Of a stretch of 9,253 bases of DNA, positions 5,243 to 9,253 are shown piece after piece. The DNA is taken from contig DASWIG010000018.1 in the NCBI GenBank assembly GCA_036397835.1, forward strand, positions 1 to 9,253, written 5' to 3'. This stretch comes from DASWIG01 sp036397835 (lineage in GTDB: Bacteria; Acidobacteriota; Thermoanaerobaculia; Multivoradales; J023). The notes under the pieces are model-generated. The model was given only the letters and a program-made list of their open reading frames with translations. It was not told where the DNA came from and made no database searches. Positions within the stretch are counted from its first letter, which is position 1. The number at the start of each line of letters is the position of its first letter. Made by a program: the position numbers and the translations under genes.

Positions 5243-6213
5243 TCGTCGACTTCCACAACCACTACTTCCCGCCCGAGTACGTCGCGGCGATCCGCAAGGG
5301 GCCGAGCAGCTTCCGGATCACCGAGGACGACGACGGCAATCCCGTGCTCCACTCGCCCGGCGACTACAACGTCCTGGTGCCGGGGCACCGCGATCTCGAG
5401 GTCCGCGCCGCGGTCCTCAAGGAGGCCGGGGTCGACCGCCAGGTCCTGACCCTGACCGCTCCCGGCACCAGCATCGAGCCGCCGGAGCGTGCCGTCGAGC
5501 TGGCGCGCGTGGTCAACGACGGGCTGCGGCGGGCGGTGTGGAGCTACCCCGAGGTCTTCTTCGCCCTGGGGCACCTGCCGATGAGCCATCCGGCGTCGGC
5601 GGCACACGAGCTCGAGCGCGGCGTCAACGAGCTGGGCTTCAAGGGTTTCATGCTCTACGGCAACGCCGGCGGCGTGCCGCTCGCCGATCCGCGGTTCTGG
5701 CCGATCTACGAGCGCGCGAACCGTCACGGATTGGTGCTCTACATTCATCCCACGTATCCGGTAGGCGTCGAGGCGATGCAGGAGTACATGCTGATGCCGC
5801 TCGTCGGCTTCATGTTCGACACCACGCTGGCGGCCGCCCACCTCGTCTACGCTGGGATCCCGGAGCGTTATCCGCGGATCCGCTGGGTGCTCGGCCATCT
5901 CGGCGGGGCGATCCCGTACCTGGCGGAGCGTCTCGATCGCGGCTACCACGCGTTCGCGGCCTGCCGGCGTCATATCTCGGAGCCTCCGAGCTTCTATCTG
6001 CGACGCTTCTATTACGACACGGTCAACTTCGACCCGGCGTCGCTGCGGCTGGCGATCGAGTTCGCCGGCGCCGATCAGCTCGTCGCCGGGAGCGATTATC
6101 CGCACATGATCGGGAGCCTTGGGAGGATGTTGGAGAGTCTTCGCGCCCTTGGCCTGGGGGCGGAGGACGAGGCGAAGGTCCTCGGGGGCAATGCGCTGCG
6201 GCTTCTGGGGTGA
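5239..6213 (+). CDS. ACMSD-like metal-dependent amidohydrolase (amidohydrolase 2 family)
   Basis: This is 324 aa, the usual size for the amidohydrolase-2 (PF04909) family that includes 2-amino-3-carboxymuconate-6-semialdehyde decarboxylase and related decarboxylases and hydrolases. Visible metal ligands are the HxH pair H6/H8 in 'VDFHNHYFPPEY', H170 in 'LYIHPTYP', H220 in 'LGHLGGAIPYLAERLD' and D286 in 'GSDYPH'. Their spacing closely follows that of bacterial ACMSD (9/11, 177, 228, 294 from memory). 'EVRAAVLKEAGVDRQVLT' (54-71) fits the family's substrate-binding Arg region. All catalytic positions are present, so the enzyme should be active on a small carboxylated or cyclic substrate in the cytoplasm. 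The start overlaps the permease stop (ATGA), fixing the ATG. The operon suggests the permease supplies its substrate. True ACMSD activity is not shown; hydrolases of the same family look alike at this level. Confidence 0.87.
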   Translation: MIVDFHNHYFPPEYVAAIRKGPSSFRITEDDDGNPVLHSPGDYNVLVPGHRDLEVRAAVLKEAGVDRQVLTLTAPGTSIEPPERAVELARVVNDGLRRAVWSYPEVFFALGHLPMSHPASAAHELERGVNELGFKGFMLYGNAGGVPLADPRFWPIYERANRHGLVLYIHPTYPVGVEAMQEYMLMPLVGFMFDTTLAAAHLVYAGIPERYPRIRWVLGHLGGAIPYLAERLDRGYHAFAACRRHISEPPSFYLRRFYYDTVNFDPASLRLAIEFAGADQLVAGSDYPHMIGSLGRMLESLRALGLGAEDEAKVLGGNALRLLG

Positions 6214-6294
6214 CGGCCTTCTTCTCTGTCTGAAATGGACAAGGTTGACCCTTTCCGCCTACTCGGTTCGGTCAGGATCTCTTCAGTGCCGCTA
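6214..6294. other. Short gap between convergent genes
   Basis: This is 81 nt between the amidohydrolase and the FG-GAP gene, which converge. I see only a weak 4-bp stem (AAGG...CCTT near 6240-6254) and no U-tract hairpin on either strand, so transcription of both operons may end by another mechanism or overlap here. Confidence 0.5.
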
Positions 6295-8367
6295 TCACGG
6301 ACAGGTCGCGAAGGCCCCGGTATCGGTGATCGCCGGCGCCGCCACTCCCAGCGTATTGACGTACGCGCGGCTCTCGCTCGCCAAAGTGTCCGTCACCCGC
6401 AGCGTGTACCCGACGTTGGTGGTGGCCGCGGCGAAGACCCAGAAGCGGCCGTTGATGCGGCAGCCGTCCAGCACCTTGACGAGCACCTCCCAGTTGTCGG
6501 CGGCGAAGAACCAGAAGAGCCCGGAGTCGCCGGTGCCGGCGGGCACCACGCGGCCCGGCCCGGTGGCGCCGTTGAAGTCGCGCCACTCGATCTCGAGACG
6601 GAAGCGGCGCTCCTGCAGACAGAGGGCGGTCGGCGAGGGCACGCACCCCGGCGCCACCGCCGCCGCGCCCACCACGATGAGGTTGCCCACGTCGATGGCG
6701 TCGGAGGCCACGCCGTTGCCCTTCATCTCGTTGATGACGAGGTCGGCGCGGCCGTCGCCGTCGTGGTCGGCGGCGGCGGCGCTGTAGCCGAGCGTGTCGC
6801 CGCCGTCGGCGGCGCCGCCGGTCACGCCGTCGCCGTGGGCGGCCCGGATCTCGGCGACGCGGAGCTCGTCCGGGTGCGGGACGTTGCCCGGCGACAGGTC
6901 GACGAGCAGCGGCCAGACGGCGCGGCCGAAGAGCACGTGCGCGGCGCCGGCGCGGGTGCGGCCCAGCGGCGACGCGTAGGGCGACGCGAAGACCAGGTCG
7001 GCGACGCCGTCGCCGTCGATATCGCCGTCGGCCGCCGTGTCGGCGCCGAGCGACCCCGACGAGGGTCCGACGATGGTGGTGACCGCCAGCGACGCCGGCA
7101 CCGCGTCGACGTCGAATTCACGGTCCCGAAGGGCCGCGGCGTCGAAGAAGACGTAGCCCACGCCGGGACGCTCGACGTCGACTTCGTCCGTGGCGCCCAG
7201 GAAATCGCCCACGAAGAGGTCGGCCGTGCCGTCGCCGTCGTAGTCGCGTCCGCCGAGCACCTCCTCGCCGAACGTCTCGTTGCGCTCGCCGCCGTGGAGG
7301 ACCGAGCGCGCGCCGGGCGGGTCGGCGAGGTCGACGGTGTAGCCCGGCGTCCACTCGGCGGCGGGGAAGTTGTCGTCCCAGAGCACGTAGAGGGAGCCGC
7401 GGGGCGCGCCGCCCCGGGCCTCGGCCGAGCCCCCCGGCGCGCCGCCGGCGTGGACGCTGGCGCCGCCGCGGGCCAGGGCCGCCGAGGCCAGCACCTCGGC
7501 GCGGCCGTTGCCGTCGAGGTCGGCGATCTGGCAGGTCGAGCCGAGGTGATAGCGGTCCGAGTCCGGCGGCGGCGTGATCCGGGCAAGGCGGCCGGCGAGC
7601 GCCGTGGCGCCGAAGTCCGCCAGGTCGATCGTCCCGGCGCCGGCGAGGTGCGCGCCGCCGCGGATCACGTAGACGGCGCCGCGGTTCGCCTCGCCCTCGC
7701 CGTCTTCCTGGTCGGCGCTCACCACCACGTCGGCGACGCCGTCGCCGGTGACGTCGCCGGTGCGCACCCAGATGCCGAGGCGGTCGAGCTGGTTTGCGCC
7801 CACCAGGGTCGCCACGGTCACGCCGGCAGGCGGGTCGGCGAGGTCGAAAGGGGTCAGGTCCGCCGCGAGCCGGCGCAGCGCCGGCGAGCCGACGACGATC
7901 GTCAGGGCGCCGGCGCCGATCCGCGAGTCGGGCGTGAAGTTCTGGCGACCGATCAGCAGGTCGCCCACGCCGTCGCCGGTCACGTCGTCCATCCAGATCT
8001 CGTTGCCGGCGGTTTCGCGGACGACGGCGCCGAAGATCCGCAGCACGCGCGGATCGTCGAGGGCGGTGTCGACCACGCCGCCGATCGTCCCGTCGCCGAA
8101 GACCACGTCGACCTCGCCGGCGTCGACGCGGCCCATGGGGTCGGCGAGGAAGTAAGCCACGGCGAGGTCGCGGAAGCCGTCGCCGTCGAGGTCGTGCCCT
8201 CCGGCCACCGGCACCCCCAACCGTCCGTCGCCGGTCGCGCCGTAGACGCGGGTCAGCAGCCCGGGAGCGGGCGGGAAGGCGGCGAGGTCGACGACGGTCG
8301 CCGGCTGCGCCACCACCGGCGACGCGAGCAAGAGGAGAGTCGATGGTATCGAGCGGCTGAGCGTCAT
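6295..8367 (-). CDS. Secreted FG-GAP (integrin-alpha-like) beta-propeller protein with conserved C-terminal domain
   Basis: This is 690 aa. Residues 1-21 form a signal peptide (MTLSRSIPSTLLLLASPVVA, cleavage near AQ-PA), so the protein is exported. Seven calcium-loop motifs of the D.[DT]G[DN]G..D[LV] type lie at about 59-68, 128-137, 205-214, 283-292, 375-384, 449-458 and 534-543. One per blade gives the seven-bladed propeller of integrin-alpha N-termini. Residues ~575-690 form a separate domain with Cys at 575, 583, 636 and 689, probably two disulfides, and a 'DSGLFWFFAADNWEVLVK' core. I associate this domain with secreted acidobacterial proteins. There is no membrane anchor or lipobox. The likely role is extracellular binding or surface display; no enzyme motif is visible. 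The ATG at 8367 follows AAGGAG by 6 nt and overlaps the stop of the TLC-like gene (ATGA), so the two are coupled. A longer in-frame start would add residues before the signal peptide and is unlikely. Confidence 0.9.
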   Translation of the reverse strand: MTLSRSIPSTLLLLASPVVAQPATVVDLAAFPPAPGLLTRVYGATGDGRLGVPVAGGHDLDGDGFRDLAVAYFLADPMGRVDAGEVDVVFGDGTIGGVVDTALDDPRVLRIFGAVVRETAGNEIWMDDVTGDGVGDLLIGRQNFTPDSRIGAGALTIVVGSPALRRLAADLTPFDLADPPAGVTVATLVGANQLDRLGIWVRTGDVTGDGVADVVVSADQEDGEGEANRGAVYVIRGGAHLAGAGTIDLADFGATALAGRLARITPPPDSDRYHLGSTCQIADLDGNGRAEVLASAALARGGASVHAGGAPGGSAEARGGAPRGSLYVLWDDNFPAAEWTPGYTVDLADPPGARSVLHGGERNETFGEEVLGGRDYDGDGTADLFVGDFLGATDEVDVERPGVGYVFFDAAALRDREFDVDAVPASLAVTTIVGPSSGSLGADTAADGDIDGDGVADLVFASPYASPLGRTRAGAAHVLFGRAVWPLLVDLSPGNVPHPDELRVAEIRAAHGDGVTGGAADGGDTLGYSAAAADHDGDGRADLVINEMKGNGVASDAIDVGNLIVVGAAAVAPGCVPSPTALCLQERRFRLEIEWRDFNGATGPGRVVPAGTGDSGLFWFFAADNWEVLVKVLDGCRINGRFWVFAAATTNVGYTLRVTDTLASESRAYVNTLGVAAPAITDTGAFATCP

Positions 8368-9059
8368 GCCGTCTCCTTCCTGAAGCGGTCGAGCATCCGC
8401 AGGTAGGCGGGCGTCCAGTAGAGGTCGAAGGCGGTCACGGCGAGCGCCGCCACGAAGCAGATCGGATAGACCCGACGCAGCGTCTCGATCACGTTCCCGG
8501 TCCTCAAGTTCCATGCTATCACGGCGAACAGGAAAATCCAACAGGGGATCCGCCAGAGCCAGAGGACGGCGAGGCCGAGCCGCGCCGCGGCGCGCCGCAG
8601 GCGGAGGTCGCCGCGGGCCTGTCCGACGCCGTCGAGGCCGGTGGCGACGGGGAGCATCTCGGTGGTCATACCGACGGCGATCACCGCGTAGCCGGCCTCG
8701 ACGTAGAAGGCGATGGCGCAGACGGCGAGCCCGAGGACGTGGTGGAGGATGAGGTCGCGGCGCGGCTCGTTGCCCAGCCAGGCGCCATAGGCGAGCCACA
8801 GGAAGTCGGCGAGGAAGTGCCCGGCGATGAAGGCGAGGACGTAGAAGAGGGCGGATCCCCGCTCGTGCTCCACGAGGAAGGCCTGGCGCCAGAGCGGGAG
8901 CCAGCGGAAGAGGGAGTAGAAGCCGATGGCGACGAGGAGGAGGGCGGCAAGGCCCCGCGACAGCTTCAGGTCGACGTCGAAGCGCCGGGCGAGCGTCCTG
9001 CGGACGGCGAGGTGCAGCGCCAGGAAGAAGATCGTCGAGGCGAGGATGGTCGTGACCAC
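8364..9059 (-). CDS. TLC-like integral membrane protein
   Basis: This is 231 aa with about six to seven membrane spans (roughly 5-19, 36-50, 69-90, 105-118, 121-140, 162-184, 198-215). Its layout resembles the TLC (TRAM/LAG1/CLN8) domain: an early 'GHFLADFLWL' segment (80-89), the double histidine 'LILHHVLGLAV' (103-113, H106/H107), and a later acidic span 'VGMTTEMLPVATGL' (129-142). In eukaryotes the domain occurs in ceramide synthases and lipid-sensing proteins; bacterial members are poorly known. A role in lipid handling is only family-level inference. The start is the GTG at 9059, 7 nt after the stop of the upstream phosphatase-family gene. Its ribosome binding site is weak (GAGGG), which suggests reinitiation. 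The stop overlaps the start of the secreted FG-GAP gene. Confidence 0.62.
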   Translation of the reverse strand: MVTTILASTIFFLALHLAVRRTLARRFDVDLKLSRGLAALLLVAIGFYSLFRWLPLWRQAFLVEHERGSALFYVLAFIAGHFLADFLWLAYGAWLGNEPRRDLILHHVLGLAVCAIAFYVEAGYAVIAVGMTTEMLPVATGLDGVGQARGDLRLRRAAARLGLAVLWLWRIPCWIFLFAVIAWNLRTGNVIETLRRVYPICFVAALAVTAFDLYWTPAYLRMLDRFRKETA

Positions 9060-9066
9060 TCGGCCC

Positions 9067-9253
9067 TCAGCCTTCGACCTCGATCGAGGCCACCACCGGA
9101 AGGTGGTCCGAGCCGCGCCGCGCCGCCGCGCTCTGGTGGGTGCGCACGTCGATCACCCGCACGCCGCGGGCGTAGATGCGGTCGAGGGCGAGGAGCGGGC
9201 TGGTCGCCGGGAAGGTCGCCGGCCAGGCGCGGTTGTGGTGGCGCTCGTCGAGC
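9067..9253 (-). CDS. C-terminal end of an endonuclease/exonuclease/phosphatase-family protein (partial)
   Basis: Only the last ~61 residues are inside the window; the gene enters from the right edge. The sequence shows the end of the EEP (DNase I-like) fold: 'ATFPATSPLLALDRIYARG' with the LD.I motif, then 'ARRGSDHLPVVASIEVEG', where SDH carries the catalytic Asp-His pair that closes the active site. Members cleave phosphodiester bonds in nucleic acids, sphingomyelin or inositol phosphates. The 'TFP....LLALDRI' spacing is common in the membrane-associated, non-nucleic-acid branch. Its stop is 7 nt before the start of the TLC-like gene, so they are probably one operon. A TLC-like and an EEP protein together could point to lipid metabolism, but this is inference. 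Confidence 0.82.
   Translation of the reverse strand, partial: LDERHHNRAWPATFPATSPLLALDRIYARGVRVIDVRTHQSAAARRGSDHLPVVASIEVEG

Noticed and set aside
6214..6294. Bidirectional terminator between the convergent genes
   Set aside because: Only a 4-bp stem is present and no U-tract follows on either strand.
6739..8193. Tandem DNA repeat or CRISPR-like array from repeated GCCGTCGCCGTC
   Set aside because: The repeats encode the seven Ca-binding loops of the FG-GAP blades at 69-92-residue intervals. They are coding repeats, not an array.
6235..8406. Very long plus-strand open frame (about 720 codons) opposite the FG-GAP gene
   Set aside because: It is a mirror of the repeated Asp/Gly codons in GC-rich DNA. 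The product is a V/A/G/R/H-rich string with no domain, while the minus strand has a signal peptide, seven repeats and a ribosome binding site.

Overview
The window is about 9.25 kb of very GC-rich bacterial chromosome with tightly packed genes and many 4-nt start/stop overlaps. The best taxonomic clue is the secreted beta-propeller protein at 6295..8367. Its last ~115 residues (an 'LCLQ...RF' start, a 'DSGLFWFF..DNWE' core, and an 'ATTNVGYTL..TDT' end) resemble a C-terminal domain I associate with Acidobacteriota, probably the Thermoanaerobaculia. That placement is from memory of the family, not from a search.

Left part (1..~2260), accessory and partly decayed. On the minus strand, three reading frames follow each other closely: an AbiEii-type nucleotidyltransferase (866..1537), an unrecognised 113-aa protein whose GTG start overlaps the nucleotidyltransferase stop (528..869), and a GAF / SpoIIE-phosphatase gene (1..518). 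This last gene is broken. The GAF domain stops early at 195, and the last part of a SpoIIE phosphatase resumes in another frame without the middle of the protein. Next comes a scar zone (about 1550..2260) with fragments of at least two further genes: the N-terminal end of a DUF4062 protein (plus strand) and a VapC-like PIN domain lacking its N-terminus (minus strand). A short reading frame just before them may be a third fragment.

Middle part (2329..6213, plus strand), an apparently intact operon. A 19-codon leader ORF with the best ribosome binding site of the region overlaps (GTGA) an ABC-2-type multi-spanning permease. That gene overlaps (ATGA) an APC-superfamily amino acid permease, which overlaps (ATGA) an ACMSD-like metal-dependent amidohydrolase. 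The chain suggests translational coupling throughout. A plausible job is uptake of an amino-acid-like or small organic acid substrate and its hydrolysis or decarboxylation. No ABC ATPase lies within the window.

Right part (6295..9253, minus strand), convergent to the operon. The order of transcription is the C-terminal end of an endonuclease/exonuclease/phosphatase-family protein (cut by the window edge), a TLC-like integral membrane protein, and a secreted seven-repeat FG-GAP (integrin-alpha-like) protein whose start overlaps the stop of the membrane protein.

No rRNA, tRNA, CRISPR array or insertion sequence was seen. The most interesting points are the nucleotidyltransferase with an unknown coupled partner, the cluster of truncated genes with out-of-frame junctions (true decay or assembly error), and the coupled leader ORF. 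I did not find a clear, complete new system.
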